From the NCBI RefSeq assembly GCF_014637085.1, contig NZ_BMEU01000017.1:33406-97405 (forward strand): a DNA stretch of 64,000 bases, read 5' to 3'. Both the position numbers and the translations under genes were made by a program. Positions 56,933 to 64,000 of the stretch are shown here, one piece after another. The notes under the pieces were generated by a model. That model worked only from the letters and a program-made list of their open reading frames with translations. It searched no databases and had not been told where the DNA came from. The first letter of the stretch is position 1, and the number at the start of each line of letters is the position of its first letter. This DNA comes from Comamonas phosphati (GTDB lineage: Bacteria > Pseudomonadota > Gammaproteobacteria > Burkholderiales > Burkholderiaceae_C).

Positions 56933-56969
56933 AGAGAAAGAAAAAACCCTCTGCCCGAGGACAGAGGGT
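56933..56969 (-). terminator. Terminator after tctA
   Basis: On the minus strand ACCCTCTG pairs with CAGAGGGT around an eight-base loop and is followed by TTTTTTCTTTCTC. It ends the tctC-tctB-tctA transcript. Confidence 0.88.
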
Positions 56970-57027
56970 ATGAATGCCCGCAGATGCCATGCGTGGCTCA
57001 TCCGCAGTAGGCTAGCAAAACATTGCC

Positions 57028-58548
57028 TCAGCCGGCCGCTGCCTCCAGGCGAGCCTGCTTGGCATCGGCCATGCGCTTGATCACGCGCGGCAGAATGAGC
57101 ACGGCCAGCACGATGACGATCAGCGTCAGCGACATGGGGCGCTGCAGGAAGATCCACCAGCTGCCTTCGCCTATGGAGACGGCGTTGCGCATCTGCGCTT
57201 CGGCCAGAGGACCCAGGATCATGCCCACCACCACGGGAGCGGTGGGGAAGTCGAAACGGCGCATGATCACGCCCAGCACGCCGATGCCGTACAACAGGAA
57301 CAGGTCGAACACGCTCTGGCGCATGCCGTAGGCACCCACGGTAGCGAAGATCAGAATGCCGGCGTACAGCTGGGGACGGGGAATCTTCAGCAGCTTGACC
57401 CACAGGCCCACCATGGGCAGGTTCAACACCAGCAGCATGACGTTGCCGATGTACAGCGAAGCGATCAGCGCCCACACCAGGGCCGCGGAGCTGGTGAACA
57501 GCTGCGGGCCGGGGTTGATGCCGTAGTTCTGGAACGCGCCCAGCAGCACGGCCGTGGTGTTGCTGGTGGGAATGCCCAGCGTCAGCAGCGGGATCAGGGC
57601 CGCCGTCACCGTGGCGTTGTTGGCGGACTCGGGGCCGGCCACGCCCTCGATGGCGCCCTGCCTGCCGAATTCGGCCCGGTCTTCGCCCTTGGCCAGCTTC
57701 TTCTCGGTGGCGTAGCTCAGAAAGGTGGGGATCTCGGTGCCGCCGGCGGGAATGCAGCCGAAGGGCGTGCCGATGATGGTGCCGCGGATCCAGGCAGGAA
57801 CCGAGCGTTTCCAGTCACGGCGGGTCATGTGGACGCGGGTCAGCTTGTTCTGCGACTCCTCCACCTTGCCTTCGTAGATGGCGGCATACAGCACCTCGGC
57901 CACGGCGAACAGGCCCACGGCCACCAGCACGATGTCGATGCCGTCCAGCAGTTCCATCTGGTTGCCCGTGTAGCGGGCAGCGCCGGAGATCTGGTCCATG
58001 CCCACGCAGCCGGCGGCCAGGCCCACGAACAGGGCCGTCATGCCGCGCAGCGAGCTCTGGCCCAGCACCGCGCTCACCGTGGTGAAGGCCAGCACCATGA
58101 GCATGAAGTACTCGGGCGGGCCCAGCTTCACGGCGAAATCGGCCACATAGGGGGCGAACAAGGTCACCACCACGGTGGCAAAGGTGCCGGCAACGAAGGA
58201 GCCGATGGCCGCCGTCGCCAGCGCTGCGCCGGCACGGCCGCTCTTGGCCATCTTGTTGCCCTCCATGGCCGTCACCATGCTGGCGGTCTCGCCGGGCGTG
58301 TTGAGCAGAATGGAGGTGGTCGAGCCGCCGTACATGGCACCGTAGTAGATGCCGGAGAAAAAGATCATGGAGGCCGTCACGTCCACCTTGGCGGTGATCG
58401 GCAGCAGCATGGCCACGGCCACGGCAGGGCCGATGCCGGGCAGCACGCCCACGGCCGTGCCCAGGGCGCAGCCCACCAGGGCCCACAGCAGATTGACGGG
58501 GGTGATGGCCGTGGCAAAGCCGGCCATGAGTGCGTTGAAAATATCCAT
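57028..58548 (-). CDS. tctA: Tripartite tricarboxylate transporter, large membrane subunit TctA
   Basis: A 506-residue inner-membrane protein with about 11 or 12 helices. Family marks: [32 protein letters not shown] at the N-terminus, [19 protein letters not shown], and a second copy-like segment [37 protein letters not shown]. It forms the channel for carboxylate uptake with TctB and the receptor TctC. It overlaps tctB by one base (TAATG). Confidence 0.95.
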   Translation of the reverse strand: MDIFNALMAGFATAITPVNLLWALVGCALGTAVGVLPGIGPAVAVAMLLPITAKVDVTASMIFFSGIYYGAMYGGSTTSILLNTPGETASMVTAMEGNKMAKSGRAGAALATAAIGSFVAGTFATVVVTLFAPYVADFAVKLGPPEYFMLMVLAFTTVSAVLGQSSLRGMTALFVGLAAGCVGMDQISGAARYTGNQMELLDGIDIVLVAVGLFAVAEVLYAAIYEGKVEESQNKLTRVHMTRRDWKRSVPAWIRGTIIGTPFGCIPAGGTEIPTFLSYATEKKLAKGEDRAEFGRQGAIEGVAGPESANNATVTAALIPLLTLGIPTSNTTAVLLGAFQNYGINPGPQLFTSSAALVWALIASLYIGNVMLLVLNLPMVGLWVKLLKIPRPQLYAGILIFATVGAYGMRQSVFDLFLLYGIGVLGVIMRRFDFPTAPVVVGMILGPLAEAQMRNAVSIGEGSWWIFLQRPMSLTLIVIVLAVLILPRVIKRMADAKQARLEAAAG

Positions 58549-59141
58549 TACAGCCACCCTGTCTCGGTCAGGCCCGGCAGATTGATCGCCAGGAACTTGG
58601 TGAACATCCAGAACACGGGGGCCGAAATCAGCAGGCCCGTCACCACGTCCTTCACCCAGGTGCCGGCCGCACCGGCCTGGGCTTGGCCCGCCGCACGGCG
58701 CAGGCCCTGGACAGCCAGCACATAGCACAGCGCGCAGCTCAAGATGAAGCCCAGCTTGGCAATCAGCGCGGCATTGAGCAGCAGGCCCGCGGAAACCCAG
58801 ACGAAGGGCAGGATGTCGGCCTTGGGCTGGCCGCCGGGGTCGGCCGCATGGCGGAAACCGCCGGTGCGGGCTTCCCAGATCAGCATGGCGCCGCACAGGC
58901 CCAGTACCGCGGCGCACAGCCAGGGCAGGAAGTTGGGGCCGACACCGCCGTAGCCGGAATCGGAGGGAATCTGTAGCGCGCCCACGGCCAGGACTATGGC
59001 CACCAACAGGACGCCGGCGCCCACGATGGTCTGCGCCATCGCGGAAGGTACGTTGGGGCTTTGGGGCTCATCCGGGTCGGCATAGGCCGAAACCTGGGCG
59101 GCCTCCGCGGCTTGCGCCAGTTTTTGGAAAGTTTCAGACAT
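58548..59141 (-). CDS. tctB: Tripartite tricarboxylate transporter, small membrane subunit TctB
   Basis: A 197-residue protein with four hydrophobic helices, including [22 protein letters not shown] and [30 protein letters not shown], as in TctB. An N-terminal cytoplasmic tail of about 40 residues precedes the first helix. It is encoded between tctC and tctA. The 159 bases between tctC and tctB hold no gene. Confidence 0.92.
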   Translation of the reverse strand: MSETFQKLAQAAEAAQVSAYADPDEPQSPNVPSAMAQTIVGAGVLLVAIVLAVGALQIPSDSGYGGVGPNFLPWLCAAVLGLCGAMLIWEARTGGFRHAADPGGQPKADILPFVWVSAGLLLNAALIAKLGFILSCALCYVLAVQGLRRAAGQAQAGAAGTWVKDVVTGLLISAPVFWMFTKFLAINLPGLTETGWL

Positions 59142-59300
59142 GAAATTGCATGTATTGAAGGTGCCCGCACTCGGCGCAGAGTGCATGCAATGGCACCAGG
59201 GCTAAAAAACGGTCAAGCCAGGGCTTGCCAGGCATGGCCATCGGCAAGACGCCTTCTTCGCCGAAAGCAGCCAGGCATGGCGCCCGGCTGCTTGCCTTCA

Positions 59301-60266
59301 TCACACCATGCCGGACTTGACCATGGTGGCGCGCAGGCTCGCGAACTCGTCGTCCACGAATTTGGCGAATGCGTCACCGGCCAGCCAGGCGGGAGTCCAG
59401 TCGTTCTTCTGCATGGCTTCGGCCCAGGCCTTGCTCTTGGTGGCCTTCTCAACCATGGCAATCAGCTCGTCGCGCTGGGCCTTGCTGATGCCGGGCGCGC
59501 CATAGACGCCGCGCCAGTTGCCGATTTCCACATTGATGCCCAGCTCCTTGAGCGTGGGAATGCTGGATGCCGCGCCCGTGAGGCGCTTGCCCGAAGTCAC
59601 GCCTATGGGCTTCATCTTGCCGCTGGCGATGTACTCGGCAAACTCCGAATAGCCGCTGCCGCCAATGGTCACGTTGCCGCCCAGGATGGCGGAGATCGCC
59701 TCGCCGCCCCCACGGAAAGCCACGTAGTTGATCTTGGCGGGGTCCACGCCAACTTCACGCGCGATCATGGCTGCCGCGATATGCTCGGTGGAGCCGCGCG
59801 AGCCGCCGCCCCACTTGATGGAGCCGGGGTCCTTCTTGAGCTGGGCGATCACCTCGGCCATGCTCTTGTAAGGCGAGTTGGCGGGCAGCACGAAGACGTT
59901 GTACTCGCTGGTCAGGCGAGCCAGCGGCGTGGCCTGGCTCAGGTTCACGGGCGGCTTGCCGGTGATGATGCCGCCCACCATCACGGCGCCCATGACCATC
60001 AGGGCATGGGGATCGCCCTTGCTGCTGTTCACAAATTGCGCCAGGCCGATGGCGCCGGCTGCGCCGCCCTTGTTGTCGTACGTCACCGACGATGCGACAC
60101 CGGCATCCTGCAGGGCCTTGCCCACAGCGCGGCCCGTGGTGTCCCAGCCGCCGCCCGGGTTGGCGGGAATCATCATCTTGATGGCAGCAGCCGCATGGGC
60201 CGACAGCGGCAAGCTGCCAACTGCCGCCAAGGCGGCCAGCGACTTCAAAAAGATATCACGACGCAT
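59301..60266 (-). CDS. tctC: Tripartite tricarboxylate transporter, receptor TctC
   Basis: A 321-residue periplasmic receptor with a signal peptide (MRRDIFLKSLAALAAVGSLP, cleaved after SAHAAA). It has the family pattern IKMMIPANPGGGWDTTGRAVG, VTYDNKGGAAGAIGLAQF and GSRGSTEHIAAAMIARE. It captures tricarboxylates such as citrate. It is the first gene of the tctCBA operon and is divergent from tctD. Confidence 0.94.
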   Translation of the reverse strand: MRRDIFLKSLAALAAVGSLPLSAHAAAAIKMMIPANPGGGWDTTGRAVGKALQDAGVASSVTYDNKGGAAGAIGLAQFVNSSKGDPHALMVMGAVMVGGIITGKPPVNLSQATPLARLTSEYNVFVLPANSPYKSMAEVIAQLKKDPGSIKWGGGSRGSTEHIAAAMIAREVGVDPAKINYVAFRGGGEAISAILGGNVTIGGSGYSEFAEYIASGKMKPIGVTSGKRLTGAASSIPTLKELGINVEIGNWRGVYGAPGISKAQRDELIAMVEKATKSKAWAEAMQKNDWTPAWLAGDAFAKFVDDEFASLRATMVKSGMV

Positions 60267-60334
60267 GGTTTGCTCCTTTTGTAATGGGTGGGGCGATGAT
60301 GAAGGCCCGGCCTGTCAAACAGCTGTCCAGACAC

Positions 60335-60357
60335 CTAGGGCATTCCCTAGATTCCCG
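60335..60357. promoter_or_regulatory. Candidate TctD binding region between tctC and tctD
   Basis: In the 146-base divergent gap a palindrome CTAGGG-CATT-CCCTAG (60335-60350) overlaps two ATTCCC direct repeats spaced ten bases apart (60342 and 60352). OmpR-type regulators often bind direct repeats at that spacing. Inference only. Confidence 0.4.
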
Positions 60358-60412
60358 GGGACACATCGGCCCGACAAGAACGCCGGTGCCAGCCGGTGCT
60401 AACGTGCGCGCC

Positions 60413-61102
60413 ATGCAATTGCTGCTTGTTGAAGACGACTCCGCCATGCGCACCACGCTGCAGCGCACGCTGATGCGCCGCGGCCTGAATGTGGAAGTGG
60501 CGGCCGACGGCCCCAGCGCCCTGGCCCGCTGGCTGACGCGCGAACCCGATGCCGTGGTGCTGGACCTGAGCCTGCCGGGCCTGGACGGCCTGCAGGTGCT
60601 GGAGCGCGCGCGCGCCCAGGGCCTGCGCACGCCCGTGCTGGTGCTGACGGCGCGCGGCACCGTGGGCGACCGCGTGCTGGGCCTGAACGCTGGCGCCGAC
60701 GACTACCTGGCCAAGCCCTTCGACCTGGATGAGCTGGAAGCCCGCCTGCGCGCCCTGCTGCGGCGCAGCCAGGACAATTTTTCGACCAAGTCAGCCTCCG
60801 AGGCTTTCGTGATGGGCGCACTGCGCTACGAAAAGGAAAGCGGTGCACTCTACCTGAGCAACGAGATCATGGAGCTGACTCCGCGCGAGCTGGCCATGAT
60901 GCATGCCCTGCTGGCCCGCCCCGGCCACGCGGTCGCCAAGGAACGGCTGTTCAGCTTGGTCTTTCCGGGCGAAGCCGATGTGCAATACGAGGCCATCGAA
61001 GTAGTGGCCTACCGGCTGCGCAAGAAGCTCTCCGGCACCGGGCTGCAGCTGGTCACCTTGCGCGGCCTGGGCTATCTGCTCAAGGCGGAAAGCGCCGCAT
61101 GA
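60413..61102 (+). CDS. tctD: Response regulator TctD, OmpR type
   Basis: A 229-residue regulator from the ATG at 60413 (MQLLLVEDDSAMRTTLQ). The receiver domain has the acidic pair Asp8/Asp9, the phospho-acceptor Asp51 in AVVLDLSLPG, Thr in LTARG and Lys in DDYLAKPFD. The C-terminal winged helix includes MELTPRELAMMHALLARPG and the VVAYRLRKKL recognition helix. It probably controls the divergent tctCBA genes. The sensor gene overlaps it by four bases. Confidence 0.94.
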   Translation: MQLLLVEDDSAMRTTLQRTLMRRGLNVEVAADGPSALARWLTREPDAVVLDLSLPGLDGLQVLERARAQGLRTPVLVLTARGTVGDRVLGLNAGADDYLAKPFDLDELEARLRALLRRSQDNFSTKSASEAFVMGALRYEKESGALYLSNEIMELTPRELAMMHALLARPGHAVAKERLFSLVFPGEADVQYEAIEVVAYRLRKKLSGTGLQLVTLRGLGYLLKAESAA

Positions 61103-62607
61103 CGAAGATTGGCAGCCCCGGCAATCCAGCCCCCTCGGGGCAGCGCCGGCGTAAGCCATGGTCGTTGCGACGGCTGCTGCTCACGGGCATTCTGCTGCCG
61201 GTCATCCTGCTGATCGCCCTCAACGCCTGGAACCTGTACCAGCAGACGCTGTCCTCCCTGCACACGGCATACGACCGCACGCTGCTGGCCTCGGCCAAGA
61301 GCATCAGCGAGCAGCTCGACGTCATCGGCTACGACGAGAACGCCAGGCTGCGCTCCATCGTGCCCTATTCGGCCCTGGAGACCTTCGAGGCCGACAACCA
61401 GAGTCGCATGTTCTACCGCGTCTCCACGCTGGACGGGGAGCTGATTTCGGGCTTTGCCGAGCTGCCCATGTGGCATGGCCACATACCGCAGCGCCCACCC
61501 TATGCGGCTCTGGTCGATTTCTACAACGACACCTTCCGGGGCCACCCGGTGCGTGTGGCCGTGCTGCTGCAGCCCGTGGCCAGCTTCAGCGGACGCGGCA
61601 TGGCCGTGATACAGGTGGCCGAGACCCTGGAGCTGCGCGAAACCCTGGCCCTGCAGATCCTGCGCGACACCCTGATCCGTCAGGCTCTGCTGGTCCTGGT
61701 CGTGGCACTCATCGTCATCATTGTGGTGCAACTTGCCACGCAACCCGTGCGCCAGCTCAGCCAGAATCTGCGCGAACGCCACCAAGGCGACCTGAGCCCC
61801 CTGAATGCCTCGCAAGCCCCCCGCGAGGTACAGCCGCTGCTGGATGCCACCAACCAGCTCATGGAGCGGCTGCGGCGCCTGCTCGACAACCAGAAACGAT
61901 TCGTCCGCGATGCCTCCCACCAGTTGCGCACGCCGCTGGCGGTGCTCAAGGCCCAGGTACAGTCTGCCCAACGCGGCGATATCCCGCCCATGCAGGCCCT
62001 CGAGGAAATCGGGACCACGGTGGATCGGGCCACGCGCGTCGCCAACCAGATGCTGGCCCTGGCCAAGGTCGAACAGCTGCGCCAGGAAGACAGCAACACG
62101 CCGCAGGCCTTGCCGCCGATATTGCTGGATGACATCGTGCGCGACATCGCCCTGGAGCTGTCGCCACTGATCGCCGAACACGACATGGACTTCGCCATCG
62201 ACACCAGTCCCTGCCCCGTCCCTGCACATGAATGGATGCTGCGCGAACTCACGCGCAATCTGCTGCACAACACCATCCGCCATACCCCGTCACGGGGACA
62301 GCTGCAGATCCATGTCCAGGCGGAAGGCCAGTATGCCGTGCTGAGCATCCGGGACAGCGGTGGCGGCATCGACCAGGAGCTGGCCCAGCGCCTGTTCCAG
62401 CCTTTTTCGGCCGGCAACACGCGCAGCGGCTCGGGACTGGGCCTGGCCATCTGCCAGGAAATCGTCCAGACACTGGACGGTCGCATCGAGCTGAGCAATC
62501 TGCACGATGTGGCCGGCCAGGTTCGCGGCCTGCAGGCCACGGTGCGCTTGCCAATGCTTCCGGCAGAAAAAGCCGGCGAACCGGCAGTTCACAATGGCCT
62601 GGCTTGA
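61099..62607 (+). CDS. tctE: Sensor histidine kinase TctE
   Basis: A 502-residue membrane sensor. Two helices (about residues 27-48 and 195-212) enclose a periplasmic domain of about 145 residues. A HAMP-like linker follows, then the phospho-acceptor His in FVRDASHQLRTPLAVL (about residue 275) and the ATP-binding domain with N-box ELTRNLLHNTIRHTP, G1 RDSGGGI and G2 GSGLGLAICQE. It senses a tricarboxylate signal and phosphorylates TctD. Confidence 0.95.
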   Translation: MTKIGSPGNPAPSGQRRRKPWSLRRLLLTGILLPVILLIALNAWNLYQQTLSSLHTAYDRTLLASAKSISEQLDVIGYDENARLRSIVPYSALETFEADNQSRMFYRVSTLDGELISGFAELPMWHGHIPQRPPYAALVDFYNDTFRGHPVRVAVLLQPVASFSGRGMAVIQVAETLELRETLALQILRDTLIRQALLVLVVALIVIIVVQLATQPVRQLSQNLRERHQGDLSPLNASQAPREVQPLLDATNQLMERLRRLLDNQKRFVRDASHQLRTPLAVLKAQVQSAQRGDIPPMQALEEIGTTVDRATRVANQMLALAKVEQLRQEDSNTPQALPPILLDDIVRDIALELSPLIAEHDMDFAIDTSPCPVPAHEWMLRELTRNLLHNTIRHTPSRGQLQIHVQAEGQYAVLSIRDSGGGIDQELAQRLFQPFSAGNTRSGSGLGLAICQEIVQTLDGRIELSNLHDVAGQVRGLQATVRLPMLPAEKAGEPAVHNGLA

Positions 62608-62634
62608 GCCAGCAAAGACTCGCAAAATACGCAT

Positions 62635-63066
62635 ATGAGCGAACTGGAATCCATGCGTCTGGACAAATGGCTGTGGTGCGCGCGCTTTTACAAGACGCGC
62701 AGCCTCGCCGTAGAGGAAATCGGCAAGGGCCGGGTCACGGTCAACGGCAGCCATGCCAAGGCCGCCCGCGAAATCCGCCCTGGCGACACGATTGCCCTCA
62801 AGCAAGGCAGCGTCCCCAAGGAAGTGATCGTGCGCAGCCTGAGCGGCATGCGCGGGCCGGCTCCCCTGGCGCAGACGCTCTACGAGGAAACCGCGCAAAG
62901 CAAGCAGATCCGCGAACAACTGGCCGAGCAGCGACGCCTGGCCCCCGAGCCGGCCGCAACCCTTGCCGCCCTGCATACAGGCCGCCCCACCAAGCGCGAC
63001 CGCCGCGACATGGAGCGCATGCGCGACCCCTGGGGAGACCGCTGGAGCGCCTCCATAGAGGACTGA
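62635..63066 (+). CDS. hslR: Heat shock protein 15, S4-domain RNA-binding protein
   Basis: A 143-residue protein of the Hsp15 family. The S4 domain covers about residues 5-65 (MRLDKWLWCARFYKTRSLAVEEIGKGRVTVNG in parts). The C-terminal basic tail (RRDMERMRDPWGDRW) matches the family. Hsp15 binds 50S subunits that carry a stalled nascent chain and helps recycle them. It ends at a terminator shared with the convergent gene. Confidence 0.92.
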   Translation: MSELESMRLDKWLWCARFYKTRSLAVEEIGKGRVTVNGSHAKAAREIRPGDTIALKQGSVPKEVIVRSLSGMRGPAPLAQTLYEETAQSKQIREQLAEQRRLAPEPAATLAALHTGRPTKRDRRDMERMRDPWGDRWSASIED

Positions 63067-63071
63067 GTCCC

Positions 63072-63110
63072 GCCCTGCTTCCGTCGGTTCAAGCAGGAGG
63101 TTTTTTTATT
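63072..63110 (+). terminator. Terminator after hslR
   Basis: CCTGCTT pairs with AAGCAGG around a ten-base loop, followed by AGG and TTTTTTT at 63101-63107. Confidence 0.8.
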
Positions 63111-63852
63111 TTCCAGGCTTGAGCAGAGCCAGATCCTCGGCCGTCAGCCAGCGCCACTGGCCCGGAGCCAGATCCTGGGGCAATACCAGACCGCCCATCT
63201 TCCAGCGGTGCAGCCCCTCCACGCGATTGCCCACGGCGGCCAGCATGCGCTTGACCTGGTGATACTTGCCTTCGGTCAATGTCAGGTCCAGCACATGGCT
63301 GTCGACCTGCTCGCAGGCCGCCGCCTTCACAGGCTTGGGATCGTCATCCAGCACCACGCCATCCAGCAGGCGCTGCATCTGCTTGCCATCCACCGGATGC
63401 TTGCAGGTCACGCGATACACCTTGGACACATGCTTTTTCGGAGAAGACATGCGGTGGATGAACTGGCCGTCATCGCTGAGCAGAAGCAGGCCCGTGGTGT
63501 CCTGGTCCAGACGTCCCACGGCCTGCACGCCCTGTATCGCGCCCTTGTTGGGGCGCTGGCGCAGAGGGGGCGGCAGCAAGGTGTAGATGCTCGGATGGGC
63601 CGACGGCTTCTGGGAACACTCGGTACCCGCTGGCTTGTTGAGCAGCACATAGCCAAGCTGGTGATACGCCCATTCCACGCCCTGCACCTTGAAGCGCAGT
63701 CCTTCGGTATCAATCTCCAGCGTCGAATCGAGCACCTGCTCCCACTCGTTGCCTTTCGGGTTCCACAGCTGCACCCAGCCTTGCTGTACCAGACCCGAAC
63801 ATACGCGGCGGATACCAAAGCCCTGGGTATACAACATCTCCTGCAATTGCAT
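63106..63852 (-). CDS. RsuA-family rRNA pseudouridine synthase
   Basis: A 248-residue enzyme of the RsuA family that isomerises a uridine in rRNA. The S4-like N-terminus starts MQLQEMLYTQGFGIRR, motif I is GYVLLNKPAG, and the catalytic Asp lies in AVGRLDQDTTGLLLL (about residue 113). Motif III reads GKYHQVKRMLAAVGN. The target is probably 16S rRNA, as for RsuA, but related enzymes modify 23S rRNA. Confidence 0.9.
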   Translation of the reverse strand: MQLQEMLYTQGFGIRRVCSGLVQQGWVQLWNPKGNEWEQVLDSTLEIDTEGLRFKVQGVEWAYHQLGYVLLNKPAGTECSQKPSAHPSIYTLLPPPLRQRPNKGAIQGVQAVGRLDQDTTGLLLLSDDGQFIHRMSSPKKHVSKVYRVTCKHPVDGKQMQRLLDGVVLDDDPKPVKAAACEQVDSHVLDLTLTEGKYHQVKRMLAAVGNRVEGLHRWKMGGLVLPQDLAPGQWRWLTAEDLALLKPGK

Positions 63853-63892
63853 GCCTGATTCCTTTCCTGCTCGCGAATATTCAGTCTTTAAA

Positions 63893-63927
63893 TAAAAAAA
63901 CCCCGCAGCCTTTTGGACTGCGGGGTT
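63893..63927 (-). terminator. Ribosomal RNA operon terminator
   Basis: On the minus strand CCCCGCAG pairs with CTGCGGGG around a nine-base loop and is followed by TTTTTTTATTT. It lies 12 bases after the 5S 3' end. Confidence 0.9.
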
Positions 63928-63938
63928 CTCGCTATAAG

Positions 63939-64000
63939 AGCCTGACGATGACCTACTTTCACACGGGAACCCGCACTATCATCGGCGCAAATTCGTTTCA
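63939..64000 (-). rRNA. rrf: 5S ribosomal RNA, 3' part
   Basis: Read on the minus strand, the last 62 bases match the 3' half of a beta-proteobacterial 5S rRNA: GCGCCGATGATAGTGCGGG, TTCCCGTGTGAAAGTAGGTC and ATCGTCAGGCT in order. The 5' part lies beyond the window edge, so a ribosomal RNA operon continues to the right. Confidence 0.95.

Noticed and set aside
1-64000. CRISPR arrays and insertion sequences
   Set aside because: No regularly spaced direct repeats with unique spacers and no transposase gene were seen.

Overview
The window is high-GC DNA from a betaproteobacterium, most likely of the Comamonadaceae (Comamonas/Delftia-like). The basis is gene content and order: tig-clpP-clpX-lon, TctCBA with divergent TctDE, Bug-type receptors, HpnCDE, and a 5S rRNA end of beta-proteobacterial type. 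It has two halves. Positions 1 to about 33,650 are most of a siphovirus-type prophage; positions 33,650 to 64,000 are host chromosome.

Prophage, leftward late genes (1-18,568, minus strand). Read in transcription order, a Q-like antiterminator is followed at once by a candidate late promoter and an intrinsic terminator, then HNH nuclease, small and large terminase, portal, S49 protease, HK97-type capsid, head-tail joining proteins, tail tube, two tail assembly chaperones joined by a -1 frameshift site, tape measure and tail-tip proteins that run off the left edge. An AT-rich gene for an exported protein (8,067-8,909), with two terminators behind it, looks like a moron. Replication genes (a primase-helicase of the VirE type) and small early genes lie at 18.8-22.5 kb. 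A Cro-like/CI-like switch lies at 22.7-23.9 kb.

Prophage, rightward early operon (25.0-32.5 kb, plus strand). Its promoter carries the same operator as the cro promoter. It holds small phage genes and then a complete diversity-generating retroelement (DGR): two target genes with C-terminal variable repeats, an Avd-type accessory protein, an adenine-rich template repeat and a reverse transcriptase. All 25 template/variable differences (12 in VR1, 13 in VR2) fall on template adenines. A ParB-like protein, an excisionase-like protein and a convergent tyrosine integrase follow. The integrase abuts the 3' end of tRNA-Leu(TAA), the likely attachment gene. The other end of the prophage is outside the window. 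A palindrome that recurs in the prophage could be a parS-like site for ParB.

Chromosome. A tRNA cluster (Leu, Gly, Cys and three more Gly, the last three in tandem 136-bp units) is followed by lon, clpX, clpP and tig, tRNA-Leu(TAG), an RND efflux pump with its lipoprotein adaptor, the squalene genes hpnC, hpnD and hpnE, a Bug receptor, DUF2788 and DUF2189 membrane proteins, a HAD hydrolase, hemH, a sulfur group (periplasmic tandem rhodanese, YeeE/YedE transporter, small membrane protein, DedA-rhodanese fusion), tctABC with tctDE, hslR, an RsuA-family pseudouridine synthase, and the 3' end of a 5S rRNA gene with its terminator.
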